In this document: positions 36,100 to 48,900 of the stretch, piece after piece | Position numbering within the stretch: the stretch's first letter is position 1 | How the letters are laid out: each line of letters starts with the position of its first letter | Assembly: GCA_907163375.1 (NCBI GenBank) | Contig: CAJQUW010008949.1 | Span: 69,501-133,500 of the forward strand | DNA length: 64,000 nucleotides | Source: Prostheceraeus crozeri | Lineage: Eukaryota; Platyhelminthes; Polycladida; Euryleptidae | Reading direction: 5' to 3' | Position numbers and translations under genes: made by a program | The notes under the pieces: generated by a model | What the model saw: the letters and a program-made list of their open reading frames with translations, nothing else | Databases searched by the model: none | What the model was told of the DNA's origin: nothing

Positions 36100-37098
36100 T
36101 GTAACGGGCCGAGGTAGTAGGTATAAATTAAATGGGTAGGTATGATGCGCGTACTGTAAATGTTGCGTTATAAACCTACCGATTGCTGCCAGTGGTGTCC
36201 TTTGAATCCTCAGCAGTCTCCGAATCCTTCGCCTCTTGTCGTAGAAGCAGCAGGAGCAGCAGCAGCAGTTCACTATTAAGATTATTTATTATTATTTTGA
36301 GAACAATACCCAAAGCAGAAGGCCTATAGGTAATATTCACGGCACTAATTTTAACCAACCCAAGGGGATATAGGTAGGGCAATATTGAATTACCAGACCA
36401 ACCGTATCGAAGGCTATAAGGTAGTTATTATCAACACGTGAATGACTTAAAGTCTAACCCAACTCCGAAGAGCTATAGGTCTATTATCATTATTATGTCT
36501 GTGGCAGCGTAAACCCAACTCGGAGAGCTTTAGGTTTCTTCTTCTTATTATTATTATGTCTGTGACAGCGTAAACCCAACTCGGAGAGCTTTAAGTTTCT
36601 TATTATCATTATTATGTCTGTGACAGCGTAAACCCAACTCGGAGAGCTATAGGTTTGTTGTTATTATTTAACTTTATGTGGCAGAGCAAACCCGCCTCGT
36701 AAAGTTATAAATTTACTCAGCCACTACACTAATATACAATTTATTTTATATACAAATGTGTTACTATTCTCTACATAAACATATAACACAATCACACCGG
36801 ACAAGTCACATACCACTTCGCCGTATACTACACGTATGTTAATGCATGTTCCGTTCTAGTTGTGAACAGAGTTCACCAAATTTATTAAATCGACTTTTAC
36901 TATTACAAAGCATATTTAAACGACAGCGTCGTACATTTTGTTATCGGTAGTTATTTGGATATTGTATGCCTTCTATTGTTCGGCACCTATATATATCATG
37001 ATTATATATAATCCGCTGTTTCCCAGTGCCATCAACAAGCATAATAAGCATAAATAATACATTTAAATGTACACATTTTCATGCCATTTAAAACCGAA
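36100..37098 (-). repeat. 5' LTR of the Ty3/Gypsy fossil
   Basis: This matches the 3' LTR along most of its length, including the tandem 55-60 bp units and the CAATCACACCGGACAAG stretch. The outer boundary is approximate and no target duplication was found. Confidence 0.85.
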
Positions 37099-37099
37099 G

Positions 37100-38260
37100 C
37101 TCGAGCAGAATGTTTGACGTCATGTCTTCTAGTAACAGTCTATTATTATTGAGTTGTACATTGTGAAGCAAAGGTCTGATCAATTTTCACACAACATTTT
37201 GTGGTATTTGATTTGCGCTTGTGAATGCAGCGCATTGACTTAACTTGCAGGGTACAATGATTCAAGTGATCTTTCATTTACGTTTGTCTACTGTTCATCT
37301 TTCATGCCTGTCGAGATCGTTGTGTGCAAGTATTCATTTAGTGTCTGATTGGTCGGCTGCGTTGATTGCTGTAGTATATCTGATTCCAAGTGTCTTTACA
37401 AACCGTCTTTGTCAATTTGTCGTGAACATGGCTAGTGGACGCTAGCCGAAAACGGTCGACAGTATCATTTTGAAGAAAATAAATATAAATAAATGAAAGA
37501 TCACTTTAATCTGAGTTCTTCCGCTGTTCAAACCTAAAACATATGACTTAGTCTCTGTTCGGAATTGCAGGGTACAGTTGTATAGTTTGACATCGGAAAG
37601 CTGTAAGTTGAGCTTTCAAGTAGTTTTAACGGATTACCCAGTTTTTAAAGTTTTCCTTATGCTGAAAAGTTCTGAAGTTAAGTGTCTCATTCTTCGAAAC
37701 CTTCCTCTTTAGTCGATTAGCCAGGGAGTAGAACGATTCCGCGGATTTGGTGATGAAAATGGTCACTCGTATTTCGTGCAAATATGTAATAAAAAAATAT
37801 GAATGGGGGGGGGGGTAGGGGTATCCGAAAATTATCAGGTGTCACTAAAAGAAACGCGTTTCCGATTTGCAAGTATATACTCAGTAATTAATATAGAGGC
37901 CTAAGTGTATAGCCTGCGTCATGTGAGCATGAATTAGTTAAGTCTCACTTTTCCTTTCAGAAAAATTATTCTATCATTTGGATTTTTGCGAATGTAATTT
38001 ACTTTAGACAACCTAAAAGAGTTTCAACAGCTAAATATGTAAAATTCCGAAAAATGTCAAATTATGTGAAAAACTTAAAATCCGAGACTAGATTAGAGAC
38101 TGCATGTAATTGTGCATGTTAATTAACAGTACAAGCTGCTTCTCTTCTACATATATCTGAAATGTTTTCAATGATACGCATGTATAAACATATTGCTAAC
38201 TGTGTGTGAACGTATTTTTAAAGTTCAGAAATTGAAAATCTTATCAGAAATTGAAATTTT
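37100..38260. other. No gene recognised
   Basis: AT-rich. It includes a run of 12-13 G (about 37805-37818). No domain is visible. Confidence 0.5.
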
Positions 38261-38266
38261 TTTCTA

Positions 38267-38587
38267 TTGAGGAACTCTCACTTGCAAATTTCTTCTTTAA
38301 CTTATGAAATCAAACTGAACAGTGATCTTAGAAAAGAGTTCCTTGCTTTTAATAATCAAAGGTCGGTGTTCAGAGAATTGATGAATATTATTGCTCTTGG
38401 TGACTTCTCTGAATACTTCTTTGGAAAATCTCATTGCACAAACGGACATGATCTGATATCCGAAATTTCAATGAGATTTTTCAATTGCATATGCAGGAAG
38501 TTTGTGCATGAAATCTCAGTTGCCTCTTCTGAGAAAATTGTAAAAAGAAAGATTGCAAAGCTAACAAATAAAGTGAAAGCATGCTGA
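38267..38587 (+). pseudogene. Possible P-superfamily transposase C-terminus
   Basis: A 106-codon frame with CTNGHDLI, then MRFFNCICRKFVHEI and KRKIAKLTNK. A Cys-x-x-Gly-His followed by a hydrophobic FFN block and a basic tail resembles the C-terminal end of THAP9/P-type proteins. The remainder of a transposase is not found next to it, so this is a small remnant if correct. Confidence 0.35.
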
Positions 38588-38793
38588 AAGCACATGACTT
38601 TTACGCGCGGTTTAGACATGTGGGACCCAATGTTGTAATCTGCTGGAAATACGCAGGCCTACTCTTAATGTCTAAAATAAACAATGACAGTCTAGGTCTA
38701 CTTGTAAGATGCCATAATTCAGGATTGTTGGCCTGATCATGTATAAGTCTGATTTCAACCTATCTGTCCAGAGAAATTTAGAAGTCTATGTCA

Positions 38794-38862
38794 AAATCAG
38801 ACCGCGAAAGAAAGGAAGCTATGTTTATTAAGATGTTTCTTCCCTCTTTGAATTCGCAATAA
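38794..38862 (+). mobile_element. Penelope-like element tail scrap
   Basis: The reading KSDRERKEAMFIKMFLPSLN ends in a stop. The same phrase recurs at 42340-42425 as ERERKEAMFIQKFLPTLN, in the tail of a Penelope-like endonuclease. It is a short isolated fragment. Confidence 0.45.
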
Positions 38863-39174
38863 GCTAGCTATGCTATGCTTTTCTGATGGCTTATTTTCAT
38901 CATGCAATTTTTATCTTAGTATCTATGTATCAAAATAATTTCATGTTAAAGATATCTTAGTATAAATGATTTTGTATAGTATTATTTGTATTTAAAGCAC
39001 TGTAAATGGATTTTATTATTGTTAAAAGCCATATTTTATTTTTCAGGAAAGTACTATAGTTTGTCGATATCTGCATTTAAAATCTCAGTACTTACATCAG
39101 TGTAAGTACTGGTCATAAAAGTACTTACATTCAGTTAAGGCAAACAACTAGAACACTTTGCAAAAACACAGAAG

Positions 39175-40425
39175 TCATTTTTCATTTGAGTCATTTAGTT
39201 CCTTGCATTCATTCACTGTAATTTTAACAGTGCAATTTTGGAATGAGAACCTTGCTCCACTTTGACACTCAATGGATCTCACTTCGTTATTTGACTGATT
39301 ACAGTATATAGCACTGCTCATTTGCTTCTCAAATAAGCTCCCATCGATGTATGCAGAATCTGCAGCATCAGATATGCGGCCAGTCTTCTTCCTGGCGACC
39401 TCGCTTGGAATCCCGGCTTGCACCAGCCTATTCTTCGCGGTTCTTCTCAGGCTTGTATTTGTAAGGAACATGTCACTTGATGTAGAATGTAGAAACAAGT
39501 TCCTCACAGTTTGCTGAATGCTATGTATACCCAAGCGGGTGTTTTTATACCAGACGGGGCCTCGAGGATAAGGTATGCATGCAAGATAAAATGCCTTGTT
39601 GCCTTCTTGGTTATGAGCTTCAGGGCGATGCGACACGTACTCTTTGAATAACTTCAAAGGACAGCGTTCGGCATTATCACTGGCATACACTCGCGTGACC
39701 TTCGGATCCATTCTTGTGTTAGTAATACCAAAGCGTTTGTTTTTAGACATTCGCTCTGTGTATTCAAGAAAGTCACCATTTTCATCCTTTCCAAGGCGTA
39801 TTTGTGAATCCTCACCGTAGTCCAAATCATATTGCTCTTGAGCTGCTCTTAAGCTAAAATGCAATCCAAGATGATAAATCAACGTTTGCTGAAGTTGTTT
39901 TGGATTTGAATATCCAAAAATTCCTTTTCGCCACAATTCATCTTCGGCTTCAATCGGTATATTGTTTGCTCGCTTTTTGGGTTTAGCAAGACCAGCCTTA
40001 GCTGACAGTTTCATTTCAGCATTTAGGACCATGCGCGACTCTTGAAACTGAGGATCTTTGAATAAGGAGAAATTAAAATTGTAGTTGTGTATGAAATTGT
40101 ATTGAATCATCGCTCCAAGCTCTTTTAAAGTTGACGGTGGATACCTGCTACCATCAGTTTTTCTGACATCAGAAAAGAAGTACTTGAGGCAGTAATTCAA
40201 ATCGGATTCGGTAAATTCATCAATTCCCTTGATTACCTTTAATGGACCGTGAATTCTAATTTTCCATTCATCGTGCCAACTCTTAAATAGCTTAAATGCC
40301 CACTTCGCTTTTTGAATAGTATTTTTTGGGGTCACTTCATTTAGATGGCTTTGAATTTCAGTGTCAGTAGTTGATGCAAATCTACTGGAAGTGGGAATTT
40401 GATTTTCAGTAATACGTGAAGCCAT
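39175..40425 (-). CDS. Crypton-type tyrosine recombinase (DUF3504/KIAA1958-like), intact frame
   Basis: 416 codons without a break. The N-terminal part (about residues 35-125) resembles the SAM-like DNA-binding half of these proteins (AFKLFKSWHDEW, FTESDLNYCLKYFFSDVRK, YPPSTL). The catalytic half runs about 155-365. The first Arg is present (HLGLHFSLRAAQEQ, Arg193), as are the second Arg (TNTSLRRTAKNRL, Arg327) and Tyr359 (DSAYID). The two conserved His are replaced, by Thr324 in the HxxR position and by Arg350 in the TGH position. The tail FSFQNCTVKITV matches the FxNCxVxI ending of relatives. An uninterrupted frame with lost catalytic His suggests either a domesticated gene or a recently dead copy. 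No introns, TATA box or poly(A) signal are evident. Confidence 0.8.
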   Translation of the reverse strand: MASRITENQIPTSSRFASTTDTEIQSHLNEVTPKNTIQKAKWAFKLFKSWHDEWKIRIHGPLKVIKGIDEFTESDLNYCLKYFFSDVRKTDGSRYPPSTLKELGAMIQYNFIHNYNFNFSLFKDPQFQESRMVLNAEMKLSAKAGLAKPKKRANNIPIEAEDELWRKGIFGYSNPKQLQQTLIYHLGLHFSLRAAQEQYDLDYGEDSQIRLGKDENGDFLEYTERMSKNKRFGITNTRMDPKVTRVYASDNAERCPLKLFKEYVSHRPEAHNQEGNKAFYLACIPYPRGPVWYKNTRLGIHSIQQTVRNLFLHSTSSDMFLTNTSLRRTAKNRLVQAGIPSEVARKKTGRISDAADSAYIDGSLFEKQMSSAIYCNQSNNEVRSIECQSGARFSFQNCTVKITVNECKELNDSNEK

Positions 40426-40429
40426 TATC

Positions 40430-41033
40430 GTGTAAACCTTTCAGGAGATGAGCTTGGATAAAATGACCAGATTATTCCAGTTAGATTATGCATGATTCAG
40501 ATTTCAAACATCATTGAGAATATCATGGAATATACCAGGTAATCCATGGACTTCTAAATCATAGTGCTATTGTAGTCTGTGGATGAACCATAGAATTCGA
40601 TCTTTCATGCCTTTGCTATCCATGGACTCCTACAACGAATGCATAGATATATAAGACTGAATCCATAGAATTCCAAGGTTTCAAATCTAAAAATGAAAAT
40701 AAATCTATGGAAACCTAGATATTCTAGATCTCCAAGAATACAGAATCCCAAATCTATGGTTGAATATATTAATTATGTTTGTCAATGTTGATATCATTAC
40801 ATACAGTGCTATAAATATGTTATAAATGCCTCGATATCGGATCCAAATGGCCAAATATCCTCGTGGCTTCGCCACTCGGACATTCTGACCATTTAAATCC
40901 TCTATCGAGGCATTTATCATATACGTACATTCATTTAGTAGCCTTGAAAAGCCGTATCACCCGGTGAAAACGTTTGGCTAGTAAAAATTCTAATTTGAGA
41001 TTCTCTTCTGGTTCTCACTTATTTCATTATATA

Positions 41034-41036
<3 letters not shown>
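40430..41036. other. No gene; scattered CCATAGAATT/CCATGGA words
   Basis: Short words such as ATCCATGGAC and ATCCATAGAATTC recur between 40540 and 40760 in both orientations, which suggests an old repeat. There is no coding content. Confidence 0.4.
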
Positions 41037-41083
<47 letters not shown>

Positions 41084-41783
41084 TACACGAACACTTGTTC
41101 GACACGAACATTTGTTCGACAAATTTTCGAACACTTCTTCGACACGACATTTGTTCGACACGAACACTTCTTCGACACGACATTTGTTCGACACGGACAC
41201 TTCTTCGACACGACGTTTGTTCGTTATTAAGCAATTATAGTCTTTTTCTTTTTCAGGTTGTGTATTTTTTGAGAATTTGCATTTTTTTATACTTTTTGTC
41301 TTAAATTAATTTTTTTCCTTTCTAAAAAATATAACTCTTGCATCGCATAGATTGAACTAGAAGCGTATTTGTAATTTAAGATATTACCCTAAAGACGAAA
41401 GATAGCCAGTACCTAAAATTCTATTCATGTTAAATCCATAAACAATTATTTCATTTATAAAATGAGAAACACTTTCAATCAAATTCATAATCATTCTATT
41501 AACTACAACATATACACAAAAACACTAAATCAAGTCACTTTAAGGAGATATTCATTGCAATTCCTTGCAAATAGTCCAACATTGGCATTTGATTTTCGTG
41601 TTCGTGTCTCTTGTCGAAGAAGTGTTCGTGTCGAACAAATGTCTTGTCGAAGAAGTGTCAGTGTCGAACAAATGTCTTGTCGAAGAAGTGTCCGTGTCGA
41701 AGAAGTTTTCTGTCGAACAAATGTCCGAAAACATAGATATCAACTTGTCGAAGAAGTGTCTGTGTCGAAGAAGTGTACCAGAT

Positions 41784-41826
<43 letters not shown>
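41037..41826. mobile_element. MITE with tandem-repeat ends between TA runs
   Basis: Both flanks are (TA)n runs (41037-41080 and 41788-41825). Next to them are inverted arrays built from a 33-bp unit made of two halves that share TTCGACAC: about 3.5 units at 41085-41222 and about five looser units at 41600-41775, in opposite orientation. The tips GGTACAC(G/T) and GTGTACC mirror each other. The 370-bp centre is AT-rich and non-coding. Confidence 0.65.
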
Positions 41827-41828
<2 letters not shown>

Positions 41829-41937
41829 CAGAATAAAAATCAGCCAGATTCTCAAATAATACTTTATGCCGATCGATTTCACACTTTGACTGCTTATCAA
41901 GGCATTAAGTAAAAAGTGAGAAGAGGATGCATGCATA

Positions 41938-42433
41938 TCTATACAGTACAGTAGGCATTCAAAGTAGGAAGAATTTTCTGAATGAACATATCTTCCTTCC
42001 TTTCCCTTTCTATCTTGGAAGCATTAGGAGATAGCTGATAGAAAGGGGTGGCATAGAAGTCTTTGCCACACGTAGCTATATGCTTGCTCACTTAGAGGAA
42101 AGAGCAGTGAGCATTATAGACCGGCTGTCGGTGGACGGTAATTGTCCTTCTAAAAGTGTCCCCGGTTTGGCCAATATAATATTCATGACAAATCCGACAT
42201 TGCAATTTGTAAATGACATTGGACGATGCACATGTAAGGTTTGGTGCCGAAAGGGGGTTTGGAATGCAATGCTTTTACCGGTAATTAAGGTGTCACAAGC
42301 TTTACAGCGACTTTTATTACAGCGCCGGATTATCAGCTATCTCCTAATGCTTCCAAGATAGAAAGGGAAAGGAAGGAAGCTATGTTCATTCAGAAATTTC
42401 TTCCTACTTTGAATGCCTACTGTACTGTATAGC
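41938..42433 (-). mobile_element. Penelope-like element end, fold-back structure
   Basis: Arms of about 105 bp (41938-42043 and 42327-42433) are near-perfect inverted copies. Between them the minus strand carries the endonuclease end of a Penelope-like element: a Cys pair, then YIGQTGD-like and TVHRQ-like phrases, and HIATCGKDF. The arms encode the tail phrase EREREEDMFIQKILPTLN. Inverted terminal pieces are common in this group because of its unusual integration. It is a fragment. Confidence 0.65.
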
Positions 42434-42439
42434 AGTACA

Positions 42440-42990
42440 GTATAATCGAGACAAGAATTATTTATTCTATTTCATCAATCACTGCACTGTAACACGCATT
42501 TCATGTTATTCGATATCTGTAAGGATCGTGCCACAGATTGCAGAACTTGACCATTTTTGCCTTACACGTGGATGGCCTTGTTCAGGAGATAGGCTTATTT
42601 TTTTCGAAATTAAGGTTTCAAATGAATTCCCTAAATGCAGTATTTTTGATTTCCAATCGATAAGAAGCAATCGAATGCATGGACTCTACAGGAAAAACGG
42701 ATTGAACACCGGGGATCTGTCATTAGACATTTGTTTCTTTTTTTCAATGTCAGTGTCACATATGTGAAATTTGGTCTTGTAGGAAACTGTAGTTAAATCA
42801 CTTCCATTTGTTGTGTTCTAATGATGACTTGAAATCATGTAAATTTATTTGTTCATAGGATGATTTTGCATGTTGAACTCTGATAATCGAGTCAGTAAGA
42901 AGTATGAAAACGGAAGAATATAAAATACAGTTATATAATTTTTGTTACAATTGTGATAAATCTATCTGAAATAGTAATGTTTTGCTTTTC
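42440..42990. other. No gene; upstream intron or flank of the EVG1-type gene
   Basis: No open frame of note. It ends in the pyrimidine-rich acceptor of the 42993 exon, so part of it is probably intron. Confidence 0.5.
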
Positions 42991-42992
42991 AG

Positions 42993-45900
42993 TAATGATG
43001 AAGGAGTCAAAATTAACAAATCTTCAACAAAGAAAAATTAATTCTTCGCTTGCAAGTGAGTCATAAAGTTTTCTGAACAGATTATCTTATGTGTAGTGGT
43101 TCATCATCATCTTCATCATGATAGTACATCAAGCTACTCGTAACCGTCTGAATGTCGCTAAGAAGAGCATTGTTTGCTGCCTTCAGGTTTATGACTTAGG
43201 TCGAACGTTCTAGTCGTCCGTACTTCCTGAATGAGATTTTCTTGCAGTCCCCAATATACCGGTAGGACCTTCTAGTGTCGTGCAAAAGTATTGCACCAAG
43301 TTATTTTCTTTGTCCCTGTTTTTGACTTTCAATAAACGTATATAGTTCAATGTAACGCACCAATAGAATGTTTCTATCATATCTTTGCACTTTGTTTCAT
43401 CACATTATTCAGTAAAAATATAAATTTAGGTTCATACGCACAATATTTGACATTTTACTTTCAAATAATAAAAATTCAAGATATGTGATATTTCAGAAAA
43501 ATACAGTCTTCACAATACAATTATGCTCCATGAAATTGCCATTAAACGAAGCAATACGCTTATCCATTCAATCTTTTATAGAAGATCAGGTCAATCACAC
43601 ACGATTTCTCAGTATTTGGTCGAATAACCCTTAATTCTTCAGAGCCACACGAATTCTGCGAGACATGCTATTGCTGAGATTCCCACGCACATCTTCGAAT
43701 CCCATCCTTCAAATCGTCAAGGCAGGTCTATTTACTTGCCTTGAAGTCTTCCTTGAGCACTTGCCATAAATTTTCGATTGGATTGAGGTTGGGGTGTTTC
43801 CGGTAAATGCAGTAGGTCTATTTTGATGTTCTTCTCCCTGAACCCTACCATTGAAGCTTTGGAAACATGACGGATGCAGTTGTTTCACTGTCTGTCTGAA
43901 AGATTGTGCATTATGATAGGTTCATAAAATCGGTTTCCATCGGCTTGTCTTCTGGCAGCTGAATAAATGAACCCGAATTCATCCACTGGCTCTTTTTTGA
44001 GAAACGTGAGAGCTCCTCGTTCCATGGTGACCAAAACAACCCCACATTATTAAGGCGTTGTATGTTTGAGGGGTCGAACTGTGTATTGAGGGTCACTTGG
44101 ACTACATTTATTGCACAAAGACCTAAAAAAAATGATACGAGTTGTGAAAATTTCAAACGTGATATCATAACGTGGCACTTTCGGCAAAAAACATGTCTCT
44201 TATTCCTCATAGCGACTGTTGGCAAAGGCCTCTTTGATGACTTACGCGCTGGAGCGGAAAAGGAAGATCGTAGCCGACGATTGATGGTATCGATGGAAGC
44301 ATTTTAAGACAATCACTAGCATCCACGGTTTTCTCACGGTTAGTAAATTAATACGTATTCACTTTAATTCTAGTAAGATATCTCACTTATTGTTCGTCAA
44401 CATGAATATCTGCGATGTGACAAGAAAAAATGTTATTATTACCTATGTATAAGTGATGTGCACCATCCATCCCTTGATATTTCAGTTGATTGGTTAGATG
44501 ATTTAAGAAACGTAAAACAGTTATGTAATAAATTATTGAAAAAAGGTTGCTTGGTGCAGTACTTTTGCACGACACTAATATAAACTGATTAAATTATGTC
44601 GGAATTATAAACACAGCACTATTCTTTTAGATGCCTATATATGCACTCAATGCTGTGAATAAAATAATGTAGGCAACACTATGTAAGTCTGCAACTAACG
44701 ACAAAGGTACCGGAATTTTAGAAGATGCCAACTCTTGTTGGACTAAATCTTCAGGTAGTTTTTGCCTATCTTCAATACAGATGCAGTGTGTCTATGATTT
44801 GTCCTGAACTTTCACAGTGATTCGCGGCCAGTATTTCCAGACCTGCGCACTTTCTTTGAGCGCGGCTCCAGTCAGCAACTTCTGTACTGGGAAATCTACA
44901 CTTTGTTACTTTGAGACTTGCGATTAGCAAGTCAGTGAAATTTCGACAGGCATTCATTAAATATCACTTTAAACACACTGCTGGCAAATTGCTTAAGTTA
45001 GTGCGCCTGAAATCATTAATAAATGCTGCTTTTTGTAAACACAATGTAAATAAAATAATTAAACATGGAGTTGCATCCTCAGCTGAAAAATGGAAACCGA
45101 CCTGAATAACTGCTATTTCATCCAATTTCAGCAATCATCAGAAGGCCTAGTTCACATCTCTCAACATCGGGAGTTGTGTCGTTTTTGAGGGATGTAAACT
45201 AGGCCTTCTGATGATTCCTGAAATTGGATGAAATAGCAGTTATTCAGGTCTGTTTCCATTTTTCAGCTGAGGATGCAGCTCAATATTTAATCATTCTTTT
45301 TACTTTGTTGCTTTGTCAATGAAATTTGTGGGACAAATAAATAAACTGTTTTTTTTTGTAACATAACAAATGGTGAAAAACGAAAAATGATGAAGTGTTA
45401 ATCAACTGAAGCAAAGTCAATGATACATTTCACTGTTATGAACCTATTCTTCATGTGGACGCTTGCGATAACGGCACGCATCGTCTGGGTTGTGAGAAAA
45501 TGCTTCACATCATCATAACAGCTGAAATCACATGGAGGGGACACTGATTCTTGTCTGGTTGTATATGGTGCTTTCGTGTAGTCTTGACCTATAGTCAGTC
45601 TTGCTGAATCCACTCAACCTCCGTATTTTGAGATTTTCCAGAACTTCCAGAACGTTGCGATACAAGACATTCAGGTTGCATTCAGTGGCGTCGCGTGCTC
45701 CCAGACCATAGGCCTTCACTCGGCATTGGAATACTATTTCTATACCAAACACTTTTATGTTACAACATTAATTTTCATGAATTTAAATGAATTTTTAATA
45801 ACAACATTCCGAACATTATTTAAGGCCAAGTGAATGTGCACATGAGGAGTGATTGCTCATGTCGCTTAACCGCCTTACTCAAGGAGCTGAGACCACATTA

Positions 45901-48900
45901 TCTCGAGAAAAAAAGAGGCAAGGCCAACAGTTTCCTGTGTTTCTCACGGCCGGTCAGCCACTCACATGTTTGAAATTTTGATGCATAAAAATGTCTAGTG
46001 TAGTGCTTCTTATTTCTTTCTCAGCGACTACTTTCATTTTATATCAGGTGTTGACCTACCTTGCTTGACGACTGTCATCTTTTCATTATATTCCCTTCGG
46101 ACGAAAGGCGTGGTTATGATCTCATCTGCAGTACTCAACATAGTGTCACATCAATCACGTAAAAACAAATTATGGAATTCTACCGAATCTGGGTTTTCGA
46201 GTCAGTATTACTCTGGATTCATTGGAGAACGCTCATCATCTGATCACAGTCTTGTGTGAACGTCAGCCATTTGCTACTGTCGACGTAGTGCCTCTCTGAC
46301 ATTAAGCGAATCCGGGAACAATTGGGTTGCACTTCCCTTACTATATTTAGGTACCGCGTCTTGATTAAGAATTGCGTAGAATTTCATTGCAAAAATTGGA
46401 GAAGGCAAAGCATCATGTCTATCTGGAAAGCCAATATTTACGCGCGCGTGCGCTTACTGCCTCACACGCACACAACTCGCTTTCGCTGTCTGAACATCAG
46501 TGCTCCTTCTGGACACACGACTAGCTTGTGTGTCTAATTGTTCGAAGAAAACAGCTGTGATTCGAGCACGTGCTGCAAAACTGTTAGCTCTGAGATTAAG
46601 CGTCTGACTTTGAGATGGAAAGCTGTGTACAGTTATCACGAGAAGCAATCGAATTTAAATGAATGATGACACTTTTCATTTTTATAATTGTTGGAAAATT
46701 ATTTTTGAGGATGCGCCGAAGGCCTCGCAGGTACGGAGAAGACGCCACTGGTTGCATTGCAAAATTGATTTTGCATCGCAAAAGTGCGATACAAAAGCCA
46801 GGAAGCAAATTGTTCCCTGTATTTTCTATCGAAGGTTCCCATGCGATTATGGCAATCACATCATGTCTTGAATATACTTCTTGTACTTTCTCCCGAAGTC
46901 TCGGACTCGACGCCCCCTGATCATTCAAACATCCATTTACAGTTCAGAATATACCGGGTATTTTGAATAATTGATTAAAGCAGGCTGATGCAGACTGAAG
47001 ATATTCTCAATCCGTAGGCTCACAAAGTCTAACAGAGGTTTACAAATGTTCTAACATGTCACTTCTATTATCGAATGTCACCGATTATAGCTCGCATTCA
47101 TTTTGTAAAATGTAGTGGTTCTGTTAAGAAGACTTGCTTTTGTCGCTATCTACTGTTCACACGTCCCCTGCAAGGTGGTGAAAAGCAGTTAAACAAATAC
47201 TGTTGCAATTTGTCAGTACATGAACATATCTCCTGTAGGAGTATCTGTCCCCAAATTTTCTGCAACAGTCGTCATGATGATTAAACGCATAAGTTAGTCA
47301 TCATTTTCCAATGTCAACGCTTCTATGTATCTTACAAAATAAGCATGAATTTGAAACATCACAAATAGCCATCTATTATAGTGTTTTCAACCGAGGTCCA
47401 TACACCACCCTATTGGGCAATAAGTTGCCGGCTGGTGCATGCGCATGAACTAACCGATCGTAGGAGGGAGAGTAATGGTAGACGGACCTACTGATTTATC
47501 CATACAGCATTAGTATGATTTTAATACTCAGGGAGCGCTCTAGTGCTAAATAGAGTTGAATAATTTTGAATTTTTATCAATTGCTTTTGATTAGATTCTA
47601 GTAGGGTACTTGCTGCTGGTAGAAGTAATATTGGTGACCGAAATATACAGCAAGAAGCTTATTTCATGTAATTAATTACCTAAGCTTTTCATTCCAAGCA
47701 AAATCACATCGACAGTCAGCATCATTAAATTAATGCAGACGCGGATGAACCGATCCATTTTCTAACCAATGATGGCATGAAAAGACAGAACCCACCTTTG
47801 TTATTATGTCGAAAGGTTGTGAAGTTACTCGTAATTACTTCCTAAACTATAGGACTCCACTTTGAGGGATGATAAATTCATCCGTTATTTACGGAAATTA
47901 ATACAATATGTAGGCCGATATTCTGCGTTGGAATTCGAAGCCAGGTATGCCAGTTGCACTAGTGAGTATTCCATCACAAGGCTACAATAGCAGCTGGTAA
48001 GCTGCAAAGCGAATGTGTGCATGTCGCAGTCAACCAGAGACGAGATCGTGACATGGACAAGGACTACTTAGAATTTGAAAAGCATGAAAAGTTGAGATCA
48101 GCGCTTCTTCCAGAGTGGAAACCGAACCTGGATTTTTAGAAACACAACCGGTCGGTCGTTCTTAGGGTTATTTTCCTTGCCGTCCTCTAGTACTTGATAT
48201 TTCTATATACGATAAATGCATTGCGTTAATGCGCAATCGAGTATAATTTGTGCGGTTTATAATCATGACTATCATGGCGATTATTATTTCTTCGAGATAT
48301 GACACAACTTTCCAAGCATTTTATTGCCGAGATAATTTATTGATAACAAGGAGATCTCCTTGGCGGGTGCGAGTCATAATTGCAATTTGAAAAGCTGGCA
48401 CACGTTTGCGTGTTTCGAATTATGAATGCGTAGCATCCACGAATATGAAAATAAGCATGTTCACTTGCAGATACATATCAAAAATTGCATTCAGTTGGTG
48501 ACTATATACATTAGCTTTTGAATACCCATATGCCTTTGTTCTGAACAAGAAGACATTTGAGTGAATCTTGATAATGCAAAATATAATAATTGATTGTTCA
48601 ATCATAATTTGCGCATATATTCAAATGGCTACTAATTTCAAATAAGACGTGCCTGGGTCTAAAAATTAAATCTGCAAGGGGACCAAAGAATTGGTCCAAC
48701 CGAAAACCCATTCTGGTCTCTTCTACCCAGACTCGGCGAAAAAATACTAAGTATACGCACTAATGCATGATAATATGCGAGAATAACTCTTTTACCAGCA
48801 TTCATAATCACTATGAAAATCTAGTCTATGGGAGAATTCATTGTTATCAATAATGGGAATGATATAAAGAAGTCATTTGAATTTGATTAGTAGTTCAATG

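Larger units (their letters stand above)
28278..37098 (-). mobile_element. Ty3/Gypsy LTR retrotransposon fossil with TatD domain
   Basis: An 8.8-kb element on the minus strand with LTRs at both ends. Parts in order from the right: 5' LTR, primer site, gag (about 34740-36060, two CCHC knuckles near 35210-35260 and 34770-34820), aspartic protease (about 34330-34690, a DTGA-type motif), reverse transcriptase (about 33150-33800, HLDDIIIF as the catalytic box), RNase H (about 32560-32960), integrase (about 31640-32210), a GPY/F-like module (about 31190-31420), an acidic linker, a TatD-type hydrolase, the purine tract and the 3' LTR. Order and domains fit Metaviridae; there is no envelope gene. The LTRs differ by roughly 5 percent where compared, so the insertion is of moderate age. 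It is broken, with several breaks. Confidence 0.92.

Noticed and set aside
41019-41836. Repetitive protein frames over the TTCGACAC arrays and TA runs
   Set aside because: Frames with YIYIYI and repeated RRSVRVEQM phrases are translations of microsatellite and 33-bp units on both strands, not genes.
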